Positions 38,814 to 48,619 of a stretch of DNA of 64,000 nt are shown one piece after another. Under the pieces are notes generated by a model. It worked only from the letters and a program-made list of their open reading frames with translations, was not told where the DNA came from and ran no database searches. The position numbers and the translations under genes were made by a program. The stretch's first letter is position 1, and each line of letters opens with the position of its first letter. Source of the DNA: Nostoc piscinale CENA21 (GTDB lineage Bacteria > Cyanobacteriota > Cyanobacteriia > Cyanobacteriales > Nostocaceae); NCBI RefSeq assembly GCF_001298445.1, contig NZ_CP012036.1, forward strand, positions 4,204,158 to 4,268,157, read 5' to 3'.

Positions 38814-39419
38814 TTATCCTTTTTTAGATACAGCCAGACTATTCCATAAATACCAGCGCCAAGGCAAGTCTACACCTTTAGTCAAACCAATGCGCGTAGT
38901 CTGAATTAACGTCAGATTTCCTTGTTCTAGCTGTTGTTGAAACTCAGGCTGGCGGTGTTCTAACCAGAGTGCTTGACCAAATTCTAGGGGTGTTGCATTC
39001 AATGTCAAATCAATTTTCAAAGCACGGCAAAGTTTACCCGGCCCGGCGGCGATGCGATGTGGTTTAAGTTTTTCTTGATGATCAACCCAGGTAGGAACTT
39101 GCGCTAACTCCAAGGCGCGGAGAAGCACAGCACTAGGAATTCCATCTCTGTCAGTTACCACATTCAAACAGTGGTAAACACCATAAATTAAATACACATA
39201 AGCTTTCCCAGCCGCCTCAAACATGACCTGATTGCGAGTAGTCCGACTACGATAAGCGTGCATTGCTGGATCTTCCGGTGCATAAGCCTCTGTCTCAACA
39301 ATCATTCCCCGAAAAATCCTACCATCTGGCATTTGTCTAACTAAAGTACAGCCAATCAATTCAGGAGCCACTAAAGTTGAGGGACGAGTCAGCCAAGTTG
39401 CATCAATGTCAGATTTCAT
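38814..39419 (-). CDS. DNA-3-methyladenine glycosylase (AAG/MPG family)
   Basis: The 201-residue enzyme removes alkylated and deaminated purines in base-excision repair. It shows the family core: LVAPELIGCTLVRQ, RGMIVETEAYAPEDPAMHAY with the catalytic Glu, RNQVMFEAAGKAYVYLIYG with the Tyr wedge region, and HCLNVVTDRDGIPSAVLLRA. The fold ends with KPHRIAAGPGKLCRALKI. It is transcribed leftward from its own start with a short upstream gap. Confidence 0.94.
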   Translation of the reverse strand: MKSDIDATWLTRPSTLVAPELIGCTLVRQMPDGRIFRGMIVETEAYAPEDPAMHAYRSRTTRNQVMFEAAGKAYVYLIYGVYHCLNVVTDRDGIPSAVLLRALELAQVPTWVDHQEKLKPHRIAAGPGKLCRALKIDLTLNATPLEFGQALWLEHRQPEFQQQLEQGNLTLIQTTRIGLTKGVDLPWRWYLWNSLAVSKKG

Positions 39420-39446
39420 AGATTAGGGGCTAGTACTGCTACGCGG

Positions 39447-39467
39447 AAGTCAAAAGTCAAAAGTCAA
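39447..39467. repeat. Heptamer tandem repeat (STRR-like)
   Basis: Three consecutive AAGTCAA heptamers occur in the gap between the glycosylase and the histidine kinase. Short tandemly repeated heptamers of this kind are a known feature of heterocystous cyanobacterial genomes. Confidence 0.8.
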
Positions 39468-39551
39468 AAAGCCTATATCACAAGCTTTTCACTAACTTGA
39501 AATGGTATCTTTATTTCCGCCGATCTGTACTAGTATTTTTCACTCAGCACT

Positions 39552-42500
39552 TCAAGTATGAATACTTTGCTGAATGGGAACTTCAATCCGAAATTCTGTA
39601 CCTTGGCCTGGTTGTGAATCGCATTGAAAAATACCACCATGCTTATCTACCACGATTTGGTAACTAATTGATAGTCCCAAACCTGTACCCTTACCTACAG
39701 GTTTAGTTGTGAAAAATGGGTCAAAGATTCGTGTTTTCACAGCTTCTGGTATGCCTAATCCATTGTCTTTGATGTAAATTACCACGCTCGGCACATTTTT
39801 GTTCATCTCACCAACGATAGTGCGAACGGTAATTTGATGTTGAAGAGTGGCTGAGGTTGATTCTGGGTGATATTCTAAAGCGTCGATCGCATTGCTCAAC
39901 ACATTCATAAATACTTGGTTGAGTTGTCCTGGATAGCACTCTACCAATGGCAAATCACCATACTCTTTAATAACTTGAATGTCAGCACTATCTGATTTCG
40001 ATTTCAAGCGGTGCTGTAAAATCAGCAGGGTACTATCGAGACCTTCGTGAATATCTACTACTTTCATTTCCGCTTCATCCAGGCGAGAGAAATTCCGCAA
40101 GGACATGACGATTTGGCGGATGCGTTCTACACCAACGCTCATGGAAGCGAGAGTTTTGGGTAAATCTTGTGAGAGAAATTCTAAGTCAATATCTTCCAGG
40201 CGATCGCTAATTTCTTCACTAGGTTTAGGATATTGTTTCTGATAAAGGTTGAGCATTCCCAGTAAATCATCTGCATATTCCCGCACATGGGATAAATTAC
40301 CATAAATAAAATTCACGGGATTATTAATTTCATGAGCCACACCCGCCACTAATTGACCCAGTGAAGACATTTTTTCGGTTTGGATGAGTTGAGTTTGGGT
40401 AGTTTGTAACTCATGCAAGGCTTCGCTTAATTTTTGGGTTTGTTGTTTAGTATGGGCTAGTAAATCAGCTTGCTCTAAGGCGACAGACAGTTGAGTTGCT
40501 ACTTGGGTAGTAAATTGAATTTCGGAAGTTTCCCATTCTCGCGGTTGGGTGCATTGGTGAATACACAATAAACCCCAGAGTTCATGACCTTTAACCAGAG
40601 GAACTACTAAATTGGCTTGTATCTGAAGTTTTTCCAATAAGTTTAAATAACAAGGGTTAAGTCCAGAGTTGTGAACGTCAGTAATCACATGCACTCTTCC
40701 CTGACGATGCAAAGCAAGATATTTTTGCTTAAAGCAAGTGTCTTGAATTTTTAGGGCGAGTGTCGAGACAAACCCAGGTAAAATATCCTCTGCTACGACT
40801 TCACCCGTATCTAGTTCTGCATCTGGGTCAAAGCGATAAACTACAACTCGGTCAGCATTTAAAGTCCGCCGCACTTCATGGGCTGTTGCACTAAAAATTG
40901 TCTCTAAATCTAGAGATTCCCGCAATTTAGTTACTACTTCAAATAATATTTGGCGTTGTTCGGCGGCTTTTCGCAAATCAGCAGCTTGTTGCTGAGTTTG
41001 CATCAGTAATTGGGCTTGTTGCAGAGCTATACCCAATTGCGCTGCAATTTGACTGAGAAAGTTAACTTCCGAAGGTTTCCATTCGCGGGGGCCAGAATGT
41101 TGATAGGTGCAAAGTAAGCCCCAGAGTTTTTGTCCGACAAAAATGGGAGCTAAAACAAAAGCATGAATGTGATAATACTCTAAATTATCTAAATGGCACT
41201 GGGTAAAGCCCATTTGATAGATATCATCCACAGCAAATGTTTCGTTTTGGCGGTAACGCCCGCCTTCGGTTTTTTGCAGGTAGGTATCATTCCAAACTGT
41301 ATTTACGCTAATTTTGCTTTCATTTGTCCAATGGGGGCTAGTAGCTTCAAAATCGCCGACAAATTCACCACCCCAATCTTCTGTAAACCGATAAACCGAA
41401 ACGCGATCACCTTTGACTAACTGACAGACTTCTTTGGTAGTAATTTGAAAAATCTGATCTACATCCAACGACTCCCGAATTTTAGCAATCACACCAAATA
41501 CGGCTTGTTGTTGTTGATATGTGCGTTCTAGTTCAACTGTGCGCCTTTTTACTTGATGTTCTAAATTGAGATTAAAGCCTTGTACTTGCTGATAAAGTTC
41601 ATATTGTTGAACTGCTGAGGCAAAATGTTTGGCAAGTTCTCTCGCTAATTCAATATCTGCGGTTGTCCATTTTTGGGCTTGGGCTGTTTTTGATTCTTTC
41701 CAAACATCAAAAGATAACCGGGGATAAGACTGGCGGCGATCGCGGTCAAATTGACCAGCCCACAAGGTTTCTGTGTCGATTTCATTACGAAAGATACTCA
41801 AATAACCGACTAATTGCTGACGATAACACAATGGAATCATCAGTAAACTGCGAATTTTTGTTGGTTTAAAAGTTGGTTGCAAAGTTCGCAAATTTGCGGT
41901 TTGATAAATATCATCAATTGCCCAAACATCATATTCGCCAGACTGATAATATTCTTGCCAGACGTTATACTGCTCCATTAAGGGATAAATCGTATCTGGG
42001 GGAATTTCTGGCTGTTGTCCACTAATATAAATTTGAATGCAGTCACTACCAGGAATTAAACATTCTTTTAGACTTTTAATTTGACTATTGGTAGCTTGAA
42101 AAGCTTCGTTTCTAATACACAATCTCCCACCAGCACCTTGAAAGGCGGCGACAGCAGCTTCTAATGCCGGTTGTAAAACAATTGTCGGGAGGGAATGTAG
42201 CAGGGTCGCAATGCGATTAATCACACTTTCTCGTTCGGCTTTGGCGCGGGCTTGGGCGAGAAGATAACTTTGAGCGATCGCCACCGATAATTGATCTACA
42301 ACCATTTGCATCGCTTCTAATTCATAAAGTGAAATAGAATGCGCCTGGGAATGATGAGATACCAGCAATCCCCACAATTGATGTTGATGAAAAATCGGCG
42401 CAACGACACAAGATTTGACTCCCATCGCCGTTAAGTATTCCGCGTGACAGGGGTCTACAGGGCGGTAACGAATATCTTCTGTTTTCAGTTCGCCTGTTTC

Positions 42501-42860
42501 TAAAACACTCATCGGGCTGTGACCAATCTGTTGCAGATCAACATTCACAACAGAACGTACCCTTGATTTAGTAAACAATTCACGCGCATGAGGCGGAATA
42601 TCATCGGCGGGAAAATTCAGTCCCAACAGCGAAGGTAAACGCTGTTCATAAATTGATTCACCAACAACTTGACCAGTACCATCAGCATGAAATTGATAAA
42701 TCATTACTCGGTCAGTTTCCAGTAAGCAACGTACTTCTGCTGTTGTGGTTGCAATAATTTCTTCTAACTCTAATGTTTGACGAATACGATTTGTTATCCG
42801 GCGCAGGAGACTCTCTTGATCAAGTCTTGTCCGCAAGTTTGGATCTGCTAGTTGGGACAT
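39552..42860 (-). CDS. Multi-GAF sensor histidine kinase with cyanobacteriochrome-like domains
   Basis: The 1,102-residue protein has four GAF domains, then HisKA and HATPase. GAF1 (about 25-200) has a phytochrome-like ADDIPPHARELF (Asp87-Ile-Pro) and Cys138-His139 in VDPCHAEYLTAMGV. GAF2 (about 220-425) has no such Cys. GAF3 (about 460-620) has Cys555-His556 in GFTQCHLDNLEYYHI. GAF4 (about 645-800) has Cys737-Tyr738 in LNPCYLNLLEKLQIQ. The phospho-acceptor is His843 in AGVAHEINNP, with N and G boxes NVLSNAIDAL and GKGTGLGLSI. Three cysteines sit where bilins attach. No membrane segment is seen. I chose the ATG at 42860, dropping an AT-rich 42-residue extension. Confidence 0.92.
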   Translation of the reverse strand: MSQLADPNLRTRLDQESLLRRITNRIRQTLELEEIIATTTAEVRCLLETDRVMIYQFHADGTGQVVGESIYEQRLPSLLGLNFPADDIPPHARELFTKSRVRSVVNVDLQQIGHSPMSVLETGELKTEDIRYRPVDPCHAEYLTAMGVKSCVVAPIFHQHQLWGLLVSHHSQAHSISLYELEAMQMVVDQLSVAIAQSYLLAQARAKAERESVINRIATLLHSLPTIVLQPALEAAVAAFQGAGGRLCIRNEAFQATNSQIKSLKECLIPGSDCIQIYISGQQPEIPPDTIYPLMEQYNVWQEYYQSGEYDVWAIDDIYQTANLRTLQPTFKPTKIRSLLMIPLCYRQQLVGYLSIFRNEIDTETLWAGQFDRDRRQSYPRLSFDVWKESKTAQAQKWTTADIELARELAKHFASAVQQYELYQQVQGFNLNLEHQVKRRTVELERTYQQQQAVFGVIAKIRESLDVDQIFQITTKEVCQLVKGDRVSVYRFTEDWGGEFVGDFEATSPHWTNESKISVNTVWNDTYLQKTEGGRYRQNETFAVDDIYQMGFTQCHLDNLEYYHIHAFVLAPIFVGQKLWGLLCTYQHSGPREWKPSEVNFLSQIAAQLGIALQQAQLLMQTQQQAADLRKAAEQRQILFEVVTKLRESLDLETIFSATAHEVRRTLNADRVVVYRFDPDAELDTGEVVAEDILPGFVSTLALKIQDTCFKQKYLALHRQGRVHVITDVHNSGLNPCYLNLLEKLQIQANLVVPLVKGHELWGLLCIHQCTQPREWETSEIQFTTQVATQLSVALEQADLLAHTKQQTQKLSEALHELQTTQTQLIQTEKMSSLGQLVAGVAHEINNPVNFIYGNLSHVREYADDLLGMLNLYQKQYPKPSEEISDRLEDIDLEFLSQDLPKTLASMSVGVERIRQIVMSLRNFSRLDEAEMKVVDIHEGLDSTLLILQHRLKSKSDSADIQVIKEYGDLPLVECYPGQLNQVFMNVLSNAIDALEYHPESTSATLQHQITVRTIVGEMNKNVPSVVIYIKDNGLGIPEAVKTRIFDPFFTTKPVGKGTGLGLSISYQIVVDKHGGIFQCDSQPGQGTEFRIEVPIQQSIHT

Positions 42861-43184
42861 TGTTTTTAAGTTTAAAAAATTTTTGAAATTAAATATCTTG
42901 TCAGCGATAAATCTAAAAACATTGTGAATTTTATGTAATCTATTTGTCCACAGTAAAACCACGGTCAAAATACAGTGAATACTCATAGGTTTTTGTTACA
43001 GGTTTTTACATTGTTTTTTTTACAAAAAAAATCCCATCATTTTATAGATTTTTGATAAATTTTTCCTAGTAAAAAGTTTAAAAAAGTCAGATATTTATGT
43101 TTTTCAAAAAAAATAGAGACCACAACTAAGCTGTGTCTCTATTGTTAAGTATTAATTCTTCCTTGCGGCTGATTACTCAGAGAA
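42861..43184. other. Intergenic region with terminator
   Basis: This 324-bp gap separates two leftward genes. It holds the terminator of the Get3-like gene and should contain the promoter of the histidine kinase; several long A/T runs are present. No gene is seen. Confidence 0.6.
43106..43143 (-). terminator. Rho-independent terminator after the Get3-like gene
   Basis: Read on the minus strand, AATAGAGACACA pairs with TGTGGTCTCTATT (one bulged base) and is followed by eight T residues. It lies about 40 bp past the stop of the Get3-like gene. Confidence 0.85.
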
Positions 43185-44372
43185 TTAAACTCTGTTATTA
43201 TCAGCAAAACGAATTCTTAAATAGTCTTCTTCCATCTTGGCACCAGCCGGCTGTAGTGCTGCTAAAGCTTGTGGTAAAACCAAATTGCGGCGATGATTAC
43301 CGATTGTGATATTCAACTCATCACCTGTTTTACTTAGCTGAATTTGGTGTTTTGGAATACCTGGTAAATACAGTTCCAAACTGTACTCATTCTTTTCTTG
43401 TACGACTCTAACTGTTGTTTCTTTATAATAAACTTGGCTAGGGTCTTCATCTTTGTAGAGAATTTCCTTGAGTCTTTCTAGAGCAGCTAATCCACACATT
43501 TCTTCTGAAAACAGTGGCACTTCTTTGACTGGCAGAGGATGGAAATTTTCGTGAATTTCTTGACGATACTGTTCTTGATTTTGTTTCCAACGTTGGAAAA
43601 ATGGATCTTCGACTTCCGGCGGAATAATCCTGTTAGCAACTACTAAATCTGTAGCTACATTGTATAAGCTTAAATAAGCATGGGCGCGTAGCGATTCTTT
43701 AATCACCATCTTTTCGGGATTGGTGACAAGACGCACAGAAGTTTGGGTATTATCTGTTAATACCTTTTCGAGCGCCTCAATTTGTTCATAAAATTCGTAA
43801 GGTGCATCCATTACCTCTTTGTCGGGTAGAGAAAACCCAGCAATTGGTTTAAAAATTGGTTCCACTAAAGGACGCAACGCTACAGAGATATTTTGAAATG
43901 GTTTGTAAAAGCGGCGCATATACCAACCGCCGACTTCTGGTAAGCTTAACAAGCGCAAAGCTGTGCCGGTGGGGGCTGAGTCAATAATTAAAACATCAAA
44001 ATCCCCTTCATCATAGTGGCGTTTCATTCTTACCAAGCTGAAAATTTCATCCATACCTGGTAGAATCGCCAATTCTTCCGCTTGCACTCCTTCTAAGCCC
44101 CGCGCCTGCAAAACCTGGGTAATGTATCGCTTCACAGCACCCCAGTTACCTTCAAGTTCTTGCAGTGCATCTAGTTCTGCACCCCATAAATTTGGGCGAA
44201 TTTGTTTGGGTGCATGTTCTAGTTCTAAATCAAAACTATCGGCTAAGGAATGGGCGGGATCTGTACTTAAAACTAGTGTACGATAGCCAAGTTCTGCACA
44301 ACGAAGTCCCGTAGCGGCAGCAACAGAGGTTTTTCCCACACCGCCTTTGCCTGTCATCAAAATTACTCGCAT
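43185..44372 (-). CDS. Get3d-like ArsA-family ATPase with C-terminal crystallin-like domain
   Basis: The 395-residue protein has the deviant P-loop GKGGVGKTS (8-16), LSTDPAHSLADSF (switch I) and VLIIDSAPTGTALRLLS (switch II), as in Get3/ArsA ATPases that bind tail-anchored proteins or metalloids. The last 85 residues (EYSLELYLPGIPKHQIQLSK, then DELNITIGNHRRNLVLP) resemble a small heat-shock (alpha-crystallin) fold, the feature that sets photosynthetic Get3d apart. The client is unknown. The gene ends in a clear terminator. Confidence 0.9.
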   Translation of the reverse strand: MRVILMTGKGGVGKTSVAAATGLRCAELGYRTLVLSTDPAHSLADSFDLELEHAPKQIRPNLWGAELDALQELEGNWGAVKRYITQVLQARGLEGVQAEELAILPGMDEIFSLVRMKRHYDEGDFDVLIIDSAPTGTALRLLSLPEVGGWYMRRFYKPFQNISVALRPLVEPIFKPIAGFSLPDKEVMDAPYEFYEQIEALEKVLTDNTQTSVRLVTNPEKMVIKESLRAHAYLSLYNVATDLVVANRIIPPEVEDPFFQRWKQNQEQYRQEIHENFHPLPVKEVPLFSEEMCGLAALERLKEILYKDEDPSQVYYKETTVRVVQEKNEYSLELYLPGIPKHQIQLSKTGDELNITIGNHRRNLVLPQALAALQPAGAKMEEDYLRIRFADNNRV

Positions 44373-44761
44373 TATCTCGAATCTATAAGGTTTTTAGCTT
44401 GTGAGTCCTCTAAAATGCTCAATTAATGCTCAAAGAGGGGGTGGTTAGTTTTGCAGCCAAATATCAAGTATGAATTTCATACTCAATCTTTCTGCCAAAA
44501 AAACACTCATCTTTTATTATTACGTAATTTTCTAACTCACAAGTTGTCCCAGTCCAAACTGGGCGAGGAATTTAGACCTGAATCCTTACCGCAAAAGTAT
44601 GAAGAAACGAACCGCAAAGGACGCAAAGGACACGAAGTTATAAGAGTTTGAGAGAATTATTGCGTAAGTCCCATAGAAGTCAGAATTCAGGAGTCAGAAG
44701 GCTAATTAAATCACGGTTTTACTAGGCAGAGATTCTGATATACTTAATAGCTTGTGAATCG
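44373..44761. other. Intergenic region with repeat fragments
   Basis: The 389-bp gap contains CGCAAAGGACGCAAAGGAC-type repeats near 44612-44635 and AGTCAGAATTCAGGAGTCAG-type repeats near 44680, both scattered elements in filamentous cyanobacteria. A 66-codon ORF at 44451 runs through the repeats and is not convincing. Confidence 0.55.
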
Positions 44762-46004
44762 CTACTTGATTAATCCCATTTCATATAAACCTTGGTGCAG
44801 TCTTTTGGCTTCTGCGAGATTTTGCTGCTGTTCGTGGAGAAGAATGGCATTTTTAAATGCTGTCAGACTAGCTTGGAGATTACCAACTTTTAGCTGTACT
44901 ACGCCTAAATTTTGATATGCTTCTGCGTAATAAGGATTTAATTTGATGGCTTTTTGATAACAAGCGATCGCATCAGTAAATAAATTCAAAGCCTTTAATG
45001 TCATCCCTAAGTTATAATATCCAGTCGCAAAATCTGGGTCAATCTTTAAAGCTGTTTCGTAAGCTTTTTTGGCGTTGTTTAAATCTCCTGCATCTTTGAG
45101 TAAGTTACCTAAATTGTTATATGCTCCTAACTTGAGCATTGGATAAATCGGTAATTTAATTGCAGCTTGGTAGTGTTCTAGGGCTGATTGCGTCTGTTTT
45201 AAATGATTGTACGCAATCCCTAAATGATAATGGAGTTCATATAAAATTTCGTAGTTTTCTGCTGATTGATTTGCTGTCACCCAATCTTGGGGTGACTTAC
45301 CACTGGCTTGGTTGAGTCCCCTTTGCAATAACTCTACACCTTGAGCAAGTTTGCCAGTTTCAACGTAAAGCGCCCCTAATTTACTGCAAACATAAGGATC
45401 ATTGGGATGAGTAGCGAGAAACTCTAACATTGCGGCTTGGGCTTTGGTGTATTTATTATTTTGGGCGATCGCTCTTTTTTGATACCCTGTATGCAGAATT
45501 GCTATACCCTGCAAATAACCTACTTGCCAATGAGGTTCTTTTTTTTAAAATCGCCGCTACACTATCATCCACTAAGGCATGATAAGGCCGCTCAAAGCGA
45601 ATTTCAGGATGATTGCGAAACAACCGCGAAACCAAAGAATAGGGAGATTGGACTGCACCAATTTCTTGGCGGATGAGATTAATTAAGATATATTCATCAC
45701 TTTGAATTGCATCCTGTAGCTGTGGCACAATGCTGGGTGTGAGTATTTCATCCGCATCTAACACCAACACCCAATCACCAGTAACATATTTTAAAGCGGC
45801 ATTCCGAGCAGTACTAAAGTTATTAGTCCATTGAAAATGATGTACTTTTGCGCCGAATTGTTGGGCGATTTCGGGAGTGCGATCGCTAGAACCTGTATCT
45901 AACACTACCATTTCATCCACGAAATCCTTAACACTATTTAAGCACTTCGGTAGCGTAGTTTCTTCATTTTTTACAATCATGCACAGACTAATACTCATAC
46001 GCAA
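44762..46004 (-). pseudogene. GT2 glycosyltransferase with C-terminal TPR domain, frameshifted
   Basis: The N-terminal half (45547-46004) is a GT2 domain: ISLCMIVKNEETTLPKCLNS, VVLDTGSSDRTPEIAQQFG and WVLVLDADEIL. The C-terminal half has five to six TPR repeats (for example GAYNNLGNLLKDAGDLNNAK and ATGYYNLGMTLKALNLFTDA). The frame breaks at T8 (45539-45546), and one base fewer gives KKEPHWQVGYLQGIAILHTG and a protein of about 413 residues. This fusion is a known cyanobacterial type, perhaps acting on glycoproteins or glycolipids. Confidence 0.87.
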
Positions 46005-46321
46005 ACTTCAATTTATTTACTTGTATTGATTAAACATAGAAGATGCACTTTCACCAATTCAGCACTTAGCAATCTGGAATGGGTTACTCACAAATCTACT
46101 CCTGTTTCTACGAGTAGTTTACAAATCCAACCGGATTGCTATATGACAACTCTACTTGCTACCAGCTACTACTTAACACTTTATTACAATAGATTGGCAA
46201 AACTGTAGAAAGCTAATGATCATTCGGAATTCGGAATTCTGACTGCTGAATTCTGCTGTATGTGCAAAAATCAAGATTAGCAAATCAGTGAGTGGGTGTT
46301 CTCAAAGAGAGGGGAAACTTC
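46005..46321. other. Intergenic region between divergent genes
   Basis: This 317-bp gap separates the leftward glycosyltransferase-TPR gene and the rightward kinase. It contains GAATTC-rich repeats (46228-46258) and no believable ORF. Promoters for both genes should lie here. Confidence 0.5.
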
Positions 46322-47725
46322 ATGCTGGGTCAAACGGTCGGGGGACGCTACCAAATTCTTACTCAGTTAGGACGGGGAGGATTTGGCACGACTTTTATCG
46401 CTCAAGATATACAACGACCTGGAAATCCCCAGTGTGTTGTTAAGCAATTTAAGCCACTGGCGAATGATCCCTACACCTTAAATGCAGCTAAACGCTTTTT
46501 TGACTTAGAAGCCGCGATTTTGGAAATGTTAGGAAAACATGACCAACTTCCCCAATTACTGGCTCACTTTGCGGAAAATGAAGAATTCTTTTTAGTCCAA
46601 GAATTTATTCCCGGTCATGATCTCAAACAAGAATTACCGCCACTCAGTGATAAATTAAGCGAAACTGCTGTAATTAAATTGTTAAAAGAGATACTGGCGG
46701 TTTTAGCATTTGTGCATCAAAATCATGTGATTCATCGGGATCTCAAACCTGAAAATATTCGCCGCCGAGAATCAGATGGCAAAATAGTTTTAATCGACTT
46801 TGGCGCAGTCAAACAAATTAGTACCCAAGTAGCCAACACCGCTGGACAAACAAGTTTTACTGTTGCTATTGGTACACCTGGTTATATGCCCAGTGAACAG
46901 GCTAATAGTAATCCCCATTTAAGTAGCGATATTTATGCAGTGGGAATGATTGCTATCCTAGCTTTAACAGGGATAAATCCGGCGGCTGGTAGCCATTCAA
47001 TCCCCAGAAACCCAAATACAGGCGAAATTGATTGGCGTGATAAAGTGAAAGTTAGCCCCCAGTTTGCCGCTATTTTAGATAAAATGGTGCGCTATGATTT
47101 TCGCCAGCGTTACCCTACAGCCGAGTCGGTATTACAAGCATTAGAAATGCTTGAGAAAGCACCATTAACTAAACTCAAACAATCTTTGCCGAAAAAATGG
47201 GTGATGGGTTTAGGAATTACAGCCGCAGTTGCAGTTGGATTAATACTTTTATCTCAAATCAAAATTAATCAAACCAATTTTTCAAACTATGCTGCTCATG
47301 GAGTAAAAATTAACTATCCTGATAATTGGGCAGTGCAAGAAACACCAAATGCTGTGACACAAGATATAGTTACTTTCTTAGCACCAAAACAAAGCGATTA
47401 TGACCAATTTCAAGAACTTGTAACTATTCGGGTTGAACCACTTTCAAGTACTTTAGACGAGTCAAAAGATTTATTTATTCGGGAAGTCAAAAATACAGTA
47501 GATGATGCTCAAATAGAAAGTTCTAGTGAAACAACACTGGCTAATCAGCGAGCAAATCAACTAGTCTTTACAGGGAAAATTGATAATGGACGGTTAAAGA
47601 GTCTGCAAGTTTGGACTTTACAAAATGATAATGCCTATATTATTACTTACACTGCAACTGTTGATGAATATGATAAATTTTTACCTATAGCAGAAAAAAT
47701 GATTCGGTCTTTTGTTTTTGAATAA
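46322..47725 (+). CDS. Membrane-anchored Ser/Thr protein kinase
   Basis: The 467-residue protein has a eukaryotic-type kinase domain: LGRGGFGTTF (glycine loop, 16-25), Lys41, HRDLKPENIRR (catalytic loop) and DFGAVKQI (DFG). GTPGYMPSEQ closes the activation segment. One membrane segment follows (KKWVMGLGITAAVAVGLILL). The outer domain begins with GVKINYPDNWAVQE, resembling a PsbP/Mog1-like fold. I chose the ATG at 46322 because GAGAGGGG sits before it; a longer start at 46292 lacks this. Confidence 0.93.
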   Translation: MLGQTVGGRYQILTQLGRGGFGTTFIAQDIQRPGNPQCVVKQFKPLANDPYTLNAAKRFFDLEAAILEMLGKHDQLPQLLAHFAENEEFFLVQEFIPGHDLKQELPPLSDKLSETAVIKLLKEILAVLAFVHQNHVIHRDLKPENIRRRESDGKIVLIDFGAVKQISTQVANTAGQTSFTVAIGTPGYMPSEQANSNPHLSSDIYAVGMIAILALTGINPAAGSHSIPRNPNTGEIDWRDKVKVSPQFAAILDKMVRYDFRQRYPTAESVLQALEMLEKAPLTKLKQSLPKKWVMGLGITAAVAVGLILLSQIKINQTNFSNYAAHGVKINYPDNWAVQETPNAVTQDIVTFLAPKQSDYDQFQELVTIRVEPLSSTLDESKDLFIREVKNTVDDAQIESSSETTLANQRANQLVFTGKIDNGRLKSLQVWTLQNDNAYIITYTATVDEYDKFLPIAEKMIRSFVFE

Positions 47726-47902
47726 AATAAACCCCTCAGACGGGAAGTTGGGGGCTATACAAACAAATCCTGAACTTCGACAAGCTCAGTGATCACCTTC
47801 GCAGGCTAATAATATACTTCTTCATATCGATTTGGTATAAGGGCGAATGGCTGTAACCTTTGATAAAGCCAAGCCTATGCCCCTAAATGTTAAGAGATTG
47901 TT

Positions 47903-48304
47903 TTAAAACTGAGTCACTGTCAAACTGACACCACCAGAATCTAGTCGCGGAACCTTTAAATAATCTACTGGTTCACCGTTACGTTGATTCGGTTGGCTAT
48001 TATTTGGCTTTTCGCACTCTTTAATTGCTGCTTCTGGGTCGTTGAGAATTTCTAGTGGTTTAATATTTTTGCAGCCCTTTTCTTCACGGACGCGGCCAAT
48101 AGTGTTAGCAATTTGTCTTAAGGCTTGAGCGCGATCGCTGTTGCTAACTGCGCTACTGTTGATTGTAATTGGTTCAGTGATCAGGGTGGCGGCTTCGCGG
48201 CTTTCGATAGTCAGTGGCGCAAGTTCCTGTTGTTGCGCTTGGACAGGATGAGCAAGAGCGATCGCACTGACAATCACAGCTAAAGTTATAAATGGGCGTT
48301 TCAT
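47903..48304 (-). CDS. Secreted protein of unknown function
   Basis: The 133-residue protein begins with a signal peptide (KRPFITLAVIVSAIALAHPV, cleavage likely after VQA) and has two Cys residues (KGCKNIKP, KECEKPNN) that could form a disulfide. No domain is recognised. It probably acts in the periplasm or outside. It is monocistronic, transcribed opposite to the kinase. Confidence 0.7.
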   Translation of the reverse strand: MKRPFITLAVIVSAIALAHPVQAQQQELAPLTIESREAATLITEPITINSSAVSNSDRAQALRQIANTIGRVREEKGCKNIKPLEILNDPEAAIKECEKPNNSQPNQRNGEPVDYLKVPRLDSGGVSLTVTQF

Positions 48305-48481
48305 ACTCTAACCCCTGAATTTAAGTTATATGTGATACCTACAAGTGCAATTCCATCTTATCCGCAAGCAATTAAAATGTAATCACCTATCAAGTTAACT
48401 GTGTTCCATTTGCAAAACTGGCACAGTTGTCTATACATAACAGATTCGATGTTTATAAAGTACAGCAACTGATTGAAAAAA

Positions 48482-48536
48482 GTAATTAATAATGAGTAAT
48501 GAGTCAGAAATTTACTTATTACTCATTATTAATTAC
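48482..48536. repeat. Long inverted repeat, 23-nt arms
   Basis: The arms at 48482-48504 and 48514-48536 match at 22 of 23 positions and are separated by 9 nt. They are built from AATGAGTAAT-type units, a common dispersed repeat in Nostocales. Confidence 0.85.
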
Positions 48537-48550
48537 TCATCGAGAGGCTC

Positions 48551-48583
48551 AGATCCCCGACTTCTTGAAGAAGTCGGGGATCT
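48551..48583. repeat. Perfect 33-bp palindrome
   Basis: AGATCCCCGACTTCTT, one G, then its exact reverse complement. Hairpins with this GATCCCCGACTTC core are dispersed in many cyanobacterial genomes. It may work as a terminator, since TTT follows, but an origin as a mobile repeat is more likely. Confidence 0.9.
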
Positions 48584-48619
48584 TTCGGTTCAAGCATTAT
48601 TTAGGACTGCTATATCTAA

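Larger units (their letters stand above)
48305..48619. other. Intergenic region with two inverted repeats
   Basis: The 315-bp gap holds two inverted repeats described separately (48482-48536 and 48551-48583). They lie downstream of the leftward glycosyltransferase start region and no gene is seen. Confidence 0.55.

Noticed and set aside
44451..44651. Plus-strand ORF of 66 codons after the Get3-like gene
   Set aside because: It runs through dispersed repeat sequence and has no ribosome site.
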